Shown here piece by piece: positions 1 through 11,747 of a stretch of 64,000 nt of DNA. The stretch comes from Colias croceus. Taxonomy: Eukaryota; Arthropoda; Insecta; Lepidoptera; Pieridae. The position numbers were made by a program, and so were the translations under genes. The notes under the pieces are model-generated. The model was not told where the DNA came from, made no database searches, and saw only the letters and a list, made by a program, of their open reading frames with translations. Position 1 is the stretch's first letter; each line of letters starts with the position of its first letter. The stretch lies in NCBI RefSeq assembly GCF_905220415.1, contig NC_059537.1, forward strand, positions 9,493,622 through 9,557,621, written 5' to 3'.

Positions 1-471
1 GTATGTACTCACGTAGTCATGCATAGGACTGTAACTGCGTTAAGCGAGACTAAATGTGATATTTTGTTTAGTCGAGGCTGTAGATTATTATTTTGGGACA
101 TTTGTTTACATATAAATTTATTAATACTGATATGTAAAAACCTGCTTAGAGGATTGGTTAAACATGATTAAATGAGCTAAGAAGGTTCGATTCCCGATCA
201 GCTTAGAATAGATTTGTCTGGTTACAAAAATATAATTATACCAAATACCCACTTATATCTTATTTAATTACTCGATGTGAAGTTGCATGAGTATTATTTA
301 AGATTAGGTATTCATTATTGCATAAAGAAGTAATTAATGGTTATCATGCAAGAAACGTAAGTTTCCTGGACAGGCTAATATAGTAACATTATGGAAGTTC
401 TGATGTATGTGTTTCGATGGTGATGTGGACCACGACAAGGGATTTCTAAAGTTGTTGTTGTTAAGCTATAA
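1..471. other. AT-rich DNA with one tRNA-like B-box fragment
   Basis: No gene is visible. Around 171-190 the string GGTTCGATTCCC resembles a Pol III B box, and CTAAG/CTTAG flank it as a short stem. This could be a decayed tRNA-derived SINE, but no A box or acceptor stem can be drawn. Confidence 0.3.
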
Positions 472-985
472 TGTTACAAGATGAAGCCTGACAAAAAAAA
501 GGGTAACGCCCGTGTACGTACTTTGAAATGTGCTACCAGATGATGCCTGGTAGTACAGGAAAAAACGGGTGATGACCGTGTGTACCTTGTACTATGTTAC
601 CAGATAATGCCTGGTGGTCAAGAAAAATCGGGTGACGCCCGTGTGTATTTTGTAATGTTATACCAGATGATGCCTGGTAGTACAAAAACAAAAAATCGGG
701 TGACGCCCGTGTGTATTTTGTAATGTTATACCAGATGATGCCTGGTAGTACAAAAACAAAAAATCGGGTGACGCCCGTGTGTATTTTGTAATGTTATACC
801 AGAGGATGATGCCTGGTAGTGCATAAACAAAAAAAATCGGGTGACGCCCGTGTGTACTTTGTAATTTCATACCAGATGATGCCTGGTAGTCGTAATATAA
901 TTACAATACAGGTGATGCCTGTAGTGATGTGATACGGGTGATGCTCGTATAAAATGTTTATATTTTGGGTGATGCCCATATTGCG
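472..985. repeat. Tandem array of paired short hairpins, period about 68 bp
   Basis: About seven units spaced 63-73 bp (GGGTGACG-type cores start near 501, 567, 630, 698, 766 and 839) are followed by three shorter ones near 907-985. Each full unit holds two small inverted repeats: CGGG-TGACG-CCCG and ACCAG-ATGATGC-CTGGT. The loop core TGACGC/TGATGC is nearly constant while the arms vary: ACGG/CCGT in the second unit, then CAGG/CCTG, ACGGG/CTCGT and TTGGG/CCCAT in the last ones. Most differences keep pairing or create a G-T pair. The class is unknown. It could be a non-coding part of a large transposable element. Confidence 0.85.
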
Positions 986-1017
986 AATTCATGCGCTTAA
1001 ATACGCGATTTTAAAAA

Positions 1018-1515
1018 AGATGTGATAGTTAGTCATCATTTCATAGTGTTTCTTCTAAGATGGATTGTATCTTCGAAAATACTTACGGTTAGTATTGTTA
1101 TCCAAATTAAAAATGGAATAATACAATTTTAAGAGTATAAATAGTAAATGCTAAAATATTTACAGTAGTTTTTATTATTCATAATATCTAAAAGTGACTT
1201 AATATTTTCATAATTTCGTACTTAACAGATTTTGTTTAACAAAGAAAGAATAGTCATGATGGTAAAAAAAATAGTGATAGTTCGTCACCATTTCACAGTG
1301 AAGTATTGTTCGTAAGATAGATTGTATCTTCGAAAATACTTACGGTTAGTTAGGATATCAATCCAAATAAAAAATGGAATAATACAATTTTTAAGAGCAT
1401 ACAGTGAATGCTAAAATATTTACAGTAGCTTTTATTATTCGTATCTAATAGTGACTTAATATTTTCACAATTTCATAGCAGATTTTGTTAAACAACGAAA
1501 GAATAATCATAATGA
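1018..1515. repeat. Two diverged tandem copies of a 250-bp unit
   Basis: The block at about 1018-1265 is repeated at about 1268-1515. Shared landmarks are TTGTATCTTCGAAAATACTT, AAAATGGAATAATACAATTT, GCTAAAATATTTACAGTAG and CAGATTTTGTT, all in the same order. The copies differ by many substitutions and small indels, so the duplication is not recent. Each copy carries ACTTAC, a splice-donor string on the minus strand, but no open frame leads into it. Confidence 0.85.
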
Positions 1516-1929
1516 TAACAATACCTAAAATATCTGCGACTGTATTGTACATTTAACCGACAACTATAAAGTTAGACAGGTTAAGTGATAATATAATAAT
1601 CATAAACAGGGTAAGGTAATAAAACAATGAATATTCGAAAACAAAAATAAATGGAATGAGAGACATACAGAGTAGTCTCAATATTCATTATTTCAAACTA
1701 GCCACCTGGCAGACGTTATGCTCTTTCGCCCTTTACCGATACGCCGCGCGCCGAGGTTTGAGTTTTACACTTAGCAACATATTTGGCTATTCATTTTTAT
1801 TGTATATACTATGTGGCGTTGTAGGTGAGGTGAAAACAAAAAAAATAATAATAATAAGAACTACTCACCATACAGTCGACAATCAATTTAGTTAATTAAT
1901 AAAAAAAAAATACAACTATCAGTAACAAT
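1516..1929. other. No recognisable feature
   Basis: A 79-codon frame at 1656-1895 (+) has no domain, a low-complexity end and no homologue I recognise. I treat it as chance. The stretch separates two hairpin arrays. Confidence 0.4.
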
Positions 1930-2330
1930 AAGGGTCGTGGTGTGCCTAGGTCCAAACCTTCCGGTAGGGCTCTTACCGATATAGGTAAGATGGAATGCAC
2001 GTCTCGTTGCGAGGGCCAGGTGGTAGGGTGTCTTTAGGGTTGGTCGCTGAATTCCTTCAACAGGAATTAAGGAGCCGAAGCAAGCAAGACGTAGAAGGAT
2101 TTCCTCAGCGGCAATCGTAGCAATGTCGTACTACTACTGAAGATGGGTCTTAAGCGGTATGTAGCAGCGTATGAGGTTCCTTATCGGAACGTGGCAAGGA
2201 CGCGACAATTCCCTACGCGGGAACGTTGCAGGTATGTAGAAGCTTTCTAAACGGAACGTAGCAGTAGTATAACACTACTCCCTCAGCGGAAATGTAGCTC
2301 CCCGGTTTGGGGTTAGGTATAACACACAAT
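1930..2330. repeat. Second hairpin array, six units near TTCC-5nt-GGAA
   Basis: This is a GC-richer block. Six related units begin near 2100, 2148, 2173, 2208, 2242 and 2277 with approximate consensus TTCCYTAACGGAACGTAGCA. Most fold into a small stem with a loop of about 5 nt: GTTCC-TTATC-GGAAC and TTCCC-TACGC-GGGAA are the clearest. Other small hairpins precede or follow: TTACC-GATATA-GGTAA (near 1974), CTCG-TTG-CGAG, AATTCCT-TCAAC-AGGAATT (near 2050) and CCCC-GGTTT-GGGG (near 2302). No open frame runs through it. The architecture resembles the array at 472-985 with different sequence. Confidence 0.7.
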
Positions 2331-5300
2331 CATTACAATATGTTGGAACGTTGAAAACGACTTTTACGTAATTTATACAATAATATACCGTGAAAGACAA
2401 TAGTTGGACAATAGACATTTGCATAAAATATGAATCGTTAATTATTGTAGATAAAAATTACTTTAATAGATAGTGTATAGTGACAAACAACCTGTCATCA
2501 AATATACACTTCAAATATTTAGATAAATAATAAAGGTCTGGAAATTCAAGACGAACATTTAATGTAAAATAAAAAATGGCATAATACCACATCATACCGC
2601 AAATATTGGTATATGCAAGGTATATGTAAGTACCGTGCATGGTAAAATCATACACCATGTGCATCTAGTTACTATATTAATAACGTCTGTTTTTAATTTA
2701 AAACACCAATTTTATTATAGATGAGAAAATCAGCAACACAAACACCAACGTGAATAGTATTATAAAAGTCAATACACTAATAATCTTATTTACAAGTTTA
2801 AAAAGTTATTAAGTATTTAATAAGATTTACAACGTAGTAATTCATATAAAATCCAAGTTTTAATGGTGGTTTGTAAGACTGGTCTGATTTCATATTCATA
2901 AAGTACTTACGTATGTCCTACACTCAATTAAGAAAAACGTTAAAGATTTCTTGTCAAAGCAAAAAAAAAAAAAATGTATTATCGCGAAAAGTTCACCATT
3001 CGTGCCTTAGTCAGAATATAAATTCCAAGTATTAATCTCTACAATAGTGAGTGGTAGTGGTATTGATTTCGAAATACAAAATTGAATATTGTTTTGTACA
3101 TTCAAGTTAATTAATTTATGCAAATACTTATATAGTTATAGGTAACAAAGTTTTATTGATTGTACAGTTAAATTTGTATTATTGATTGTTACAGTTAACA
3201 TTGTACAGTTAAAAAAAAAATTATGTATCTAACTACTTATTTTCAGACCATTAATGTGTGATTAATGTCTAGCCAATAATTATTGTCATTAAGTTATCTT
3301 CTTCTTTTTCAAGTGGCTATTAAGTTGTCAGTAATACAAATACAAATGTTATCATAAGCACAGACTAATAATAATATACTACGTATACATCATAAGTAAC
3401 AAATAAAATAAAAAATAAAAATGTCTTCAACAAAATGATACATTGTGATTCGTTTTAGGTACGTTACATTAAAATTAAATTTTAAATATGTGTTATTAAT
3501 GTAATAACCATACAATGAACAACACCGCGTGTGTGTTGAGGTTACAAATATAAAATAAAATAAAAGTAATAATTAATCACGCTTTGCTAAGATATAATAG
3601 GTATATTCATTATTGTATTGTCAATAAATTGTTGTAATATTGTCACTGAAGTTAAATCTGTACGGTTTGGATAGGTCATTAGCGAGTCGAGAAGAATCGG
3701 TTGCATACAGTCATACGAACATACAGGTGAAGCTAAAAGCGGTTCAATAGTCAATGTCACAATAAACTACTATGATATTGTACTGTTGCAGAGCAAGCTC
3801 CACAATGCCTATAATTCTGTCAGAGTGGTTTATACCCGAAAGTTTGTATTGAAATAATTGATAATTATGAACCTCATTGTAATACATGTGACATTTGAAT
3901 ATTGCGTGACCTATCGGAATTTATAAAATTAGGAATTCAAATGCGAACCATAAATGCATGTTTCTGTATGAATTAAATATTTTTAATGCGCTATAAAAAA
4001 AAAAAAGGCTGCCACTTTCTAGCCTCTAAACTATCACCAAAAATATATCATAAATCACTTTATTGCGATATGAAAGAGAGACGGACAAGCAAATAAATAA
4101 ACAAATCTTCCCTGTGCCTAAGGATCATATTATGATAACTTGTTGTTGCTTAAATAAGAATAAATAATGAACCAATTAATATGTTTGGTTAAAATTTTGC
4201 CGTATAAAATTTATTATATTATTTAGGGTACAGATATACATATTATAATACATTCCGATTTTATTAGGCATATTGAAATTTAATTAAAATTGGAACATAT
4301 ATTGTTTTAGTAACGAAGTACATATATACAGAATATAGATATTAGATAATAACCGAGCATTTAAGTATGTACCTAGTCTATTGGCATTTTACTTGGTAAT
4401 AATTGTACCGAAGTTTTACTTAGATTGTTACTAATCCAATTATAAGGTCTTTTGCAGCTATTGTTTAATAATAATTTTAATATGTGGGAAAACAGTGGTT
4501 ACTTAAATGGTGCAGATGCCGGTGCAGGTAAAGTGAATTAAATTTTGCGCCAGAAGAAGCAGCATTCACCTCTTCTAAATGACCTGGAGTGCGTCATGAT
4601 AAATAGTGAGGAAAAAGACAGATGATAACCTATGTTAGTTCCACATCAACAAAGTAGTGCAATAGTCATGTAAGGAAAAAATAAAACAGGTTAAGTTACA
4701 GTACCTACAGGTACAGTACAGGATTTAGTCAAAAGTATAGTTAAGTTACAGAAGGAACATTGCTCAAACATTATACCTTACATATACAGTAAGTTACTGA
4801 AAACGATTTCGTTCCATTGGTTATTAAATAAATAATGACTTAATAAACTTAAATATAAGTTTACAACTTATTCATGATAGATTGTCGTATACTTAAATAA
4901 ATTGCCATTATTGTTATTATAAATACCTATGTAAGATGTTACATTTCTATGATTTTGAAGGAGCAACTATGCCTATATATTCTTGTCGGCTCTTCTCTGT
5001 CGAGACGGCTTTCCGAACCAATGGTAAATTCATATTTTTTTCCTTATACTGACGATTTTAAACCGTTTCCGGACGAAGTCTGGTTGATGAATGAAGGTTT
5101 GAGTTTGAAAAATTATTGATATCGATTTTAATACATATATTGTAAAAATGATTATAATTTGAATATACATATACGTATTGAAAAAAAAAAATGAAAACGA
5201 GAGATGTTGCATATAGATAGAATTATATTACTAGGCCAGGTGACACATTCTACTCTATCGCTGGTATGGGCGGACGTGTCCCTGAGTTGTGTGTACTAAC

Positions 5301-5440
5301 TGATACTGGTGTTTAGGTATGGACTAGCATACCCGAATGGAACATAATATTTTATTTTATTTAATAAAATTAATTGAAAAGAATTAAAAATTTCTAAAAT
5401 AAAGGAGGGATGTAGTGTATGTGAGTGAAAGAGAGGGAAG
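2331..5440. other. AT-rich spacer without recognised features
   Basis: Both strands are closed by frequent stops; the longest frames are 60-68 codons of low complexity. There are A-runs near 2960 and 3995. From about 5395 the sequence turns purine-rich with GAGTGAAAGAGAGGG-type strings, leading into the predicted promoter. Confidence 0.5.
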
Positions 5441-5530
5441 TATTATGTCGTCTCTTGCGCACGTGCAACGGTGACACCGCTCACACAGCTCAGTTGGCTG
5501 CAGGCGGTCGGAGTGAGAGGTCGTGTGCGT
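5441..5530 (+). promoter_or_regulatory. Predicted Inr + DPE core promoter, +1 at 5492
   Basis: TCAGTT at 5490-5495 matches the arthropod initiator consensus TCAKTY exactly, with A+1 at 5492. At exactly +28 to +33 (5519-5524) lies GGTCGT, a full match to the downstream promoter element consensus RGWYVT; G is at +24, as preferred in DPE promoters. No TATA box sits at -30. Upstream are GCACGTGC (an E-box palindrome) near 5459 and a GA-rich tract. The surrounding 90 bp is GC-rich relative to its AT-rich flanks. The spacing rule is known from Drosophila; use at this site is inferred. Confidence 0.55.
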
Positions 5531-6669
5531 CTAAGAGCCGATAATAGGGAAGGACTTACACTACAGATGCTCAACAGCTATCTTATAAAACGAACGAAAT
5601 CTTGAACTAACACGAACATCTACTTAAGAACTTTCAATTTTATCCGTTGTTTATAGATACAATAAAGTTTATTGGTCGACTTTATTTGACCTTTATACTA
5701 TAAAATGGATTTTAAGAGTACAATGATGGCCATTTTCCTTTTGTAGATAAATTGGTACTTATTGAGTTCAATTTTCAGATTTTATTGTTTTTAAATGTTG
5801 CGACAATTTAAGATAATCTTACCAATTGGAAAAATCGTTAAATTTATTTTATATAAATAATTAAGGAGCAGCAACAAAACCGTCCGTTTCCGAGTAAAAC
5901 TTAATTTCAAAGTTCGCTCACTCCGTTTTTCGTTCAATACGCAGTTAAACAAGTTGTTCAGAAATAAAGAAAAGTGGTAAAGTCGTGGCTAAGTCGTATC
6001 AAGGCTGTCTGTGTCAGTGGTCGAAGTTCAGGATTTCAGCTATTTATTGCTATCCCACAGGATCCGAGAATTTACGCGGGAAGAGATAAAGGATAGTACT
6101 TGAGGATAGGCGCTTCCACTATCGCGCTACCCGAATGAAAGAAGCTATAAGTTGTGCACTCGACATTCTTTGATTCGAACTTATATTGTTTGCTAGGTAA
6201 AGGGACAATATTTTTTACTTTTTATAGATTCTTAACCATATTTAGAGTCCGAAGAAAATAGGTATCTACCTATGGAAAGTTTTATTTACAGAACTTGAAC
6301 TTTTTAAAGAAAATCTAAAAAATAGTGCAGATAATGTAAATCTAATAACAGTGGGTGATATATTTTTAAAGATAAGTATTATTGTTTTATAGCATTCAAT
6401 TTCTATTATATAAAAATGTATTTTTTACACATTTCAATTTTACGCACGTTTGATTTAATTTTCAATTTTAGATCACAAAAATCAGACCCGACCAAATCAA
6501 AATGTACTGAATAATATAAGTCTATTTTCGGCGCAAAGAATGGAAGAGGGTCGAAATAATTAAATCAAAATTCGCACTGTTTGCTTTGTAGAGTACACAA
6601 TGCGGTGGGAGCTAATAAATCGCCGTGATGCCACGCGTCTACTAGCTTATAATAACTAGCAACATACTA
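5531..6669 (+). other. Putative 5' transcribed region of an unidentified gene
   Basis: This lies directly below the predicted start site. Short upstream frames occur: ATG at 5572 (12 codons), and ATG at 5705 in a strong AAAATGG context whose 13 codons (MDFKSTMMAIFLL) look like the start of a signal peptide before a stop. A donor-like AG-GTAAAG lies near 6195, which would make a first exon of about 700 nt. No protein can be assigned, and the next exon was not found. Confidence 0.25.
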
Positions 6670-6869
6670 CTAGCTCACGCCCGCGGCTTCGTATGCATTT
6701 TCAACGAAAAACTTACATAGTTTCCGTTTCTCTGGGATTTCCGTGATAAAAACTATCCTATGTGTTAATCCAAATTACCTTCTATGTGTGTGCTAAATTT
6801 CATGACAATCGATTTATCAGTTTTTGGGTGAAAGAGTAACAAACATCGCATTTTTTAATATTAGTATGA
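6670..6869 (-). mobile_element. Non-autonomous Helitron-like element, decayed
   Basis: On the minus strand it would begin near 6869 with TCATACTAATATT and end with GCCGCGGGC then CTAG at 6670-6673, preceded on the + strand by A. The interior matches the copies at 19536, 31902 and 33639 (TTTCCG, TGGGATTTCCG and the 'TTTCATGA' stretch) but has diverged. The flank at the 5' end is no longer a clean T. Confidence 0.6.
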
Positions 6870-7378
6870 GTGACATGTCTTCTGATCAAACAATTTCTAT
6901 GCATTTACAATATACATTAGGTATGTTTAAGTCTCACTCGTAAAGTTTTGTGTATAAACTTATACGGCCAACGAAGTTTTGCTTTTACGATATGACATTT
7001 ATTTTATACCATTTTAAGTGGTACATGCAATATTGATATTACCCACTGTTATAGGACTTACGTAAGTCAAATATAAAAAATAATAAGTTTATGTAAACTG
7101 TAAACTGAATATAAACGACTATTTTATTTACAATCTACCGTACATTGAAAAATAACTAGCCGATAAGGTTAATTTTTTTAGCATGCACTAAACAAATGGA
7201 TAGGTAATTTAAAATTAATCCTCTATTTTTTACGAACAAAACTTTCATCTTTCAACTTGTTGTATGAATATTCCAGCGTATTATTTAACGTAAATAAACA
7301 GTTTTCAGTTCCATACCAACATTTACGTAATTTATGAGTCACATCGCAAAATTAACTACACATTAAGTGTAAAGAATT
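6870..7378. other. AT-rich; contains a 14-bp perfect palindrome
   Basis: GACTTACGTAAGTC at 7055-7068 is a perfect palindrome that offers a GTAAGT donor string on both strands. No open frame leads into either. Nothing else was recognised. Confidence 0.4.
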
Positions 7379-7630
7379 GCAACGGGAGCGTTGCACCATT
7401 ATTACGCAGCGTAAAAAAAAGACGGGTTGCACTCCGGGAGTGCCGGCAGAAGTGAAAACTTGATTATTAACGTTCAGCATGTTTGATTTGATATTTTGGA
7501 ATGGTATCCGTCTTACGCATGGAATATAAGGGCTAAAAAAAAATCCGTCTTACGCTTTTTCGATCAGGCCACGTGTCCTGACGCGAGTTTAAGATTTTAT
7601 ACCCAACGCCGCTAAAGAAGTTTTCACTTC
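7379..7630. repeat. Hairpin-rich MITE-like repeat with TIR GAAGTGAAAACTT
   Basis: GAAGTGAAAACTT at 7449-7461 is matched by AAGTTTTCACTTC at 7618-7630, a 13-bp perfect inverted repeat 156 bp apart. Just left are three small hairpins in a row: GCAACG-GGAG-CGTTGC, TTACG-CAG-CGTAA and GCACTC-CGG-GAGTGC. The string CCGTCTTACGC occurs twice inside, near 7507 and 7545. I believe this repeat is common in Lepidoptera; that is from memory. On the minus strand it encodes a short tail (FFEVKTSLAALGIKS) after a possible acceptor. Confidence 0.55.
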
Positions 7631-8746
7631 AAAAAACTTATATTTCGCACTGCAAATTAGAAAAGGAGTTAAAAAGTTAGCGACACTCGTTGAACCAAGA
7701 AATACGAGCAAGCCGCGACAGTATAGTGTCCAAAACAAATAAAGTATCAGTGAACAATAGCCCGCGAGTCGAGTCACAGAATAATTTTAGCTTGGCATAC
7801 CATCGTCGCGTCGCCTCATATACTCCAGAGAAGTAAATTAATTGAGGAAGCGATATGAACGCAATTCTGTTTAGAATGCGAGAGTACTTTAAACGGAATT
7901 TGGGGCTCCAGCTTTCTTTCGAATATAAAAGCTGCCCGTCTGTCGACTTGTCTATTAAGCACTTTTTGTTTTATGTTGTTTATTTAAATTCCTTTAGCCG
8001 CCGATTTAGAAACGACGGAATTTCAGTACAGGAATTTAAGTAGAATGATGCTTTATATTTTGGTAAGGGTATGCGATATGTTTGCTGAATTCAACAAGAA
8101 TCAAAAACAAATAATCTATTTTAATTACTTTCTTCGCCTTATGTTCAAAACAATGCATTTTAGTATCTTATGTCATTAAACCTATCGTTAACTTCTTGAC
8201 ATTGTTTCGTAATTCCTTACCACATAAATTTTGTGTGGACAATACCATATTAAATTCTTCTCACGCGGCAAACTTTCGTCGTCAAAACAAATGTGTCTCA
8301 TCCAGTTTCTAAAGTTGATTTTTGCCACAATAAGCTGGGCGCTATCTTTACAGCCCTCGTGGGAAATAACCCAGCGTCACGCAGAATATACTGTACCCGC
8401 ACCGCAATTAGAGATTACCAGAAACTGCGTAATTAGCCATTTATCGATCTTGCATATGATACTGATAGATTGCCCCAACTCCCCAAGCGTTTGTTTTAAA
8501 TCTCGTAGTTCTTGAATAGCTTGTTACTCCATAAAATCTGAACGTTTATCAAGTTACTATACCTATACATATCTATTATCAAATGTTATCGCAAATCGCA
8601 ATACTGTCCTTTAATTATTGTAGCCTGTAGGTAATGAATGTATATTGTTGCCCTTTGAAACCTGGTTGTCGATAGTTTCCCAAAAAAAAAACAACAATAG
8701 CCTATTGTTTACAAGTTAATGTAAATAGTCATTACATATTTGATTT
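7631..8746. other. No supported gene
   Basis: The frames at 7855-8043 and 8231-8515 have no recognisable domain; the latter starts at a non-ATG codon. The sequence is of ordinary complexity, with no repeat recognised. Confidence 0.4.
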
Positions 8747-9981
8747 ATGGTCCGGGAGCCAGAAGCATATTTTATGACCAAGTTCCTCTCAAGCGGTAAT
8801 TAGTAAAATGCATCAAAATATAGTATTATGAAGCCTCGTGAACGTCAGCTGGAGCTCGGTTGGGGGGGTGAGCGGTTGTAGCCTCCCACGCACGTAAGAA
8901 AAAAAAGTATATTCAGTCATTTCCTCTCAGCTAAAAATTTGTCAAATTGTAGCTAACCCAATATCTCAACGAAAAATAATAATCAGCTGGTTACAGCATG
9001 GTGTATTATGCGTCAGCTGGTGTCTCGAATATAATGAGACATTAACAAAATCATCGAGATACGTGGAATTCCATCAACATAAGTCCCCGTAAAATATAAG
9101 TAATAACTTTATTAATTATATATTATACTATTATTTTTTTAATAATTATAGTTAACTAATGTTTTTAGTGGGTTATTTCATATTTGTTACACTTTTAGGT
9201 AGTTATGTGAATTTGATGATATTATGATAGTTATTTTTAAATGCAGTTTATAATATTTGTAAAAACATGTTTACCGATGTGGCTGAATGTACGTAGTGTA
9301 ATCATGTGCACAACTAACCACCTCCAAGTACCTTATTACTGTCTATATTATGCTAGCGTGTGTTGCTTGAATTTTTAAAAATAACGATAATAATTAAAGA
9401 TACGTCATTTCATCTCAGATGAAAATTTGTGAGCTGATTGTTAATATACTGATGCGATAAATAAAAAAAAATCAGCTAGCAATAATTCGAGGAAAACCTA
9501 GTAAGTTGATGCATATAAATTGGCAATAGATGCTTCTGTCTAACTCCTATGTAATTACTTTCAAAGTATCAGCTGACGGTTTTTCCACCCAGATACAGCC
9601 AGCTGACCTATAAATATATCCACAGTTACATATAAGCTATCATCAGGTAAATTTTAGTTTGAGAGGAAATCACGGAAAATAATTTTATTTTTTTCATGTT
9701 CGAGACACCAGCTGACGTATAATACACCATGTTGTAACCAGCTGATTATTTTTTTTCGTTGAGATATTGGGTTAGCTACAATTTGACAAATTTTTAGCCG
9801 AGAGGAAATGAATGAATGTATTTTTTTTTCCTACGTGCGTGGGAGGCTACAACCGCTCACCCCCCCAACCGAGCGCCAGCTGACGTTCACGAGGCTTTAT
9901 AATACTATACTCTGATGCGTCTGACGAATTATCTCTTGAGAGGAAATAATTAACCAAATTTGCACCTGGCTCCCTAACCAT
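8747..9981. mobile_element. Fold-back DNA element with arms of about 283 bp
   Basis: The left arm (8747-9030) and the reverse complement of the right arm (9699-9981) align along their whole length with high identity. Both run ATGGT, GGGAGCCAG, GCCTCGTGAACGTCAGCTGG, CGGTTGGGGGGGTGAGCGG, CCTCCCACGCACGTA, GCTAACCCAATATCTCAACG and CAGCTGGTGTCTCGAA. The 670-bp centre has no transposase frame but repeats the motifs CAGCTG and GAGAGGAAAT. No clear target-site duplication is visible, so the superfamily is not assigned. Its length and arms fit a non-autonomous fold-back or long-TIR transposon. Confidence 0.85.
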
Positions 9982-11747
9982 TAGTTATAATATTTTGTAA
10001 GTATGTACCTAAATATCTTTGAAATATATTATTATTATTTTTCATAAAATTATTATTTTATTTTTGCCCTTGCAAAATAGCATATCCCATAAATTAGTTT
10101 AATCTGTCACGCATTTCACATAACCAGACCACCGGAAACATTTTCGTTCACTATTTTGGGCGTCTTTTTGTCAACACGCCCGTTTACCCTAACTACAGTT
10201 AGGTGATCATTGGGAAGAGAAATGATCGTAAATGGCAGGAAATTACCGAGGTACCTTATCGTGGGATTCAATAAGAGTGAGGGAATAATGAAAGTGCAAC
10301 TATAGCATCTATTCGATTGATGTTCTCGCTGCGTCCGTCAATGGCCGTAATTGCCGCTTATTCGATTCTTTCTGGCGATTATAATTCTGGACGGTTTCTG
10401 TTTTTATTCATTTCAAAAAGAAGATACTACTATATTATCAATATTTATGTTATAAAAAACTTAAGAATCTAAAATCTATTTTTTTTTAAATAATAAAAAA
10501 TAGATTTTACACAGGTTTGTGTGTTTATATTATCATTCTTTTAAATGAAACCATCCCCCTGAAATAAAGATTCATTCCATCGCTATCATGTATTTCACGT
10601 ATTTTTAATATAGGTCAGAAAGACGTTTTTAACTAATTTCGTAGCATTAAATGAAATAACAAAATATTATTAAACTACAAAGTTAAAACAGCTGAAATTT
10701 GAATAGCATACAGCACTAACGAATGCTCATTATATGTTATCCAGGTAATACATGCAAATTCTGTAGAAATATATTATTTTATATGGAAATTCATAACATT
10801 CGCTAAACACGCTACAGCCAATCGATAGAATATTGGAAAACTATGAAATAAAGGCTAAGTTTTCAAGAGATAAGCGTTTTGTTTTTTACGCGTGTCACGT
10901 TTTATAACATTTTTTTACGATAGGACTGTAGCAGATATCTAATGTCTATATTTCATCGAAAGGAGATACGCTTTTATATCTTTTACTTTGTATTTCTTTC
11001 CTTAAAAGTACATTATATTATAAAGTACAGCTCCAACTGAGAAAAGATACAATATCAAGTTTATAAAACTCAATAAAAACTATAAAGTAAAACTTCCCTT
11101 CTTTGTTGTTTTATAATATGAATTTTAGCTGACGCCCGCGATTTTGTCCTCTTTGCGAGTCCTTTGTAAGGAGCATAAATCTTTTTGCGAAACAATAACT
11201 GCTTCTACAGCCTGAGTTTATCCTTAGAAGTAGCATTTCTGCAGTGAGTACGTTAAAATTGTGCAAATAAAAAAAATGAAATGGTTTCGGAGATTAGCCA
11301 ATTCAAGTAAAATAGTCTACTTCATTTTTCATACCTATAGAAGATTTAAAAAAGGTTCAATATTTATGAAAAATATATTTTTGTAATTATTCAACAATTA
11401 GCGCATGCACATTATTTAGTTATTGTATCAAATTATTTATTCATAGAAATTACTCATAGTCATATTTTCATAACATTTAATATCTAGGTCAAACAGTTAT
11501 ATAATTTTAATTAAATAATGTACACATTGTATTATATAATATACAATATACGCACCATTTGTTAGTATTTAGGCGACATAATTGCATGTGTATAACAGAT
11601 TGCTCACGAAACCATTGTTTACTCGATACACAATTACGCACCTGTAGGACAAATCGATATAAGGAATTTAACCTTAAATAATACGTGTTCCGCATAAGCC
11701 ACGTCTTAAGAGAACATTTGTTCAGTAAAATGTGTGACGAAATTGCG
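9982..11747. other. AT-rich; small hairpin and a Helitron-end fragment
   Basis: GGGCGT at about 10159 pairs with ACGCCC about 12 nt later. Near 11127-11150, TAGCTGACGCCCGCGATTTT resembles the 3' end (minus strand) of the Helitron family at 31020 and 32789, here without a body. No gene was recognised; the minus frame at 11507-11695 looks like chance. Confidence 0.35.

Noticed and set aside
16..100. Minus-strand ATG frame of 28 codons running into a GTGAGT donor at the window edge
   Set aside because: Poor start context, no recognisable peptide, and no neighbouring exon; chance is likely.
472..985. CRISPR array
   Set aside because: The repeated unit is nearly the whole 68 bp with no unique spacers, and the DNA is of insect type.
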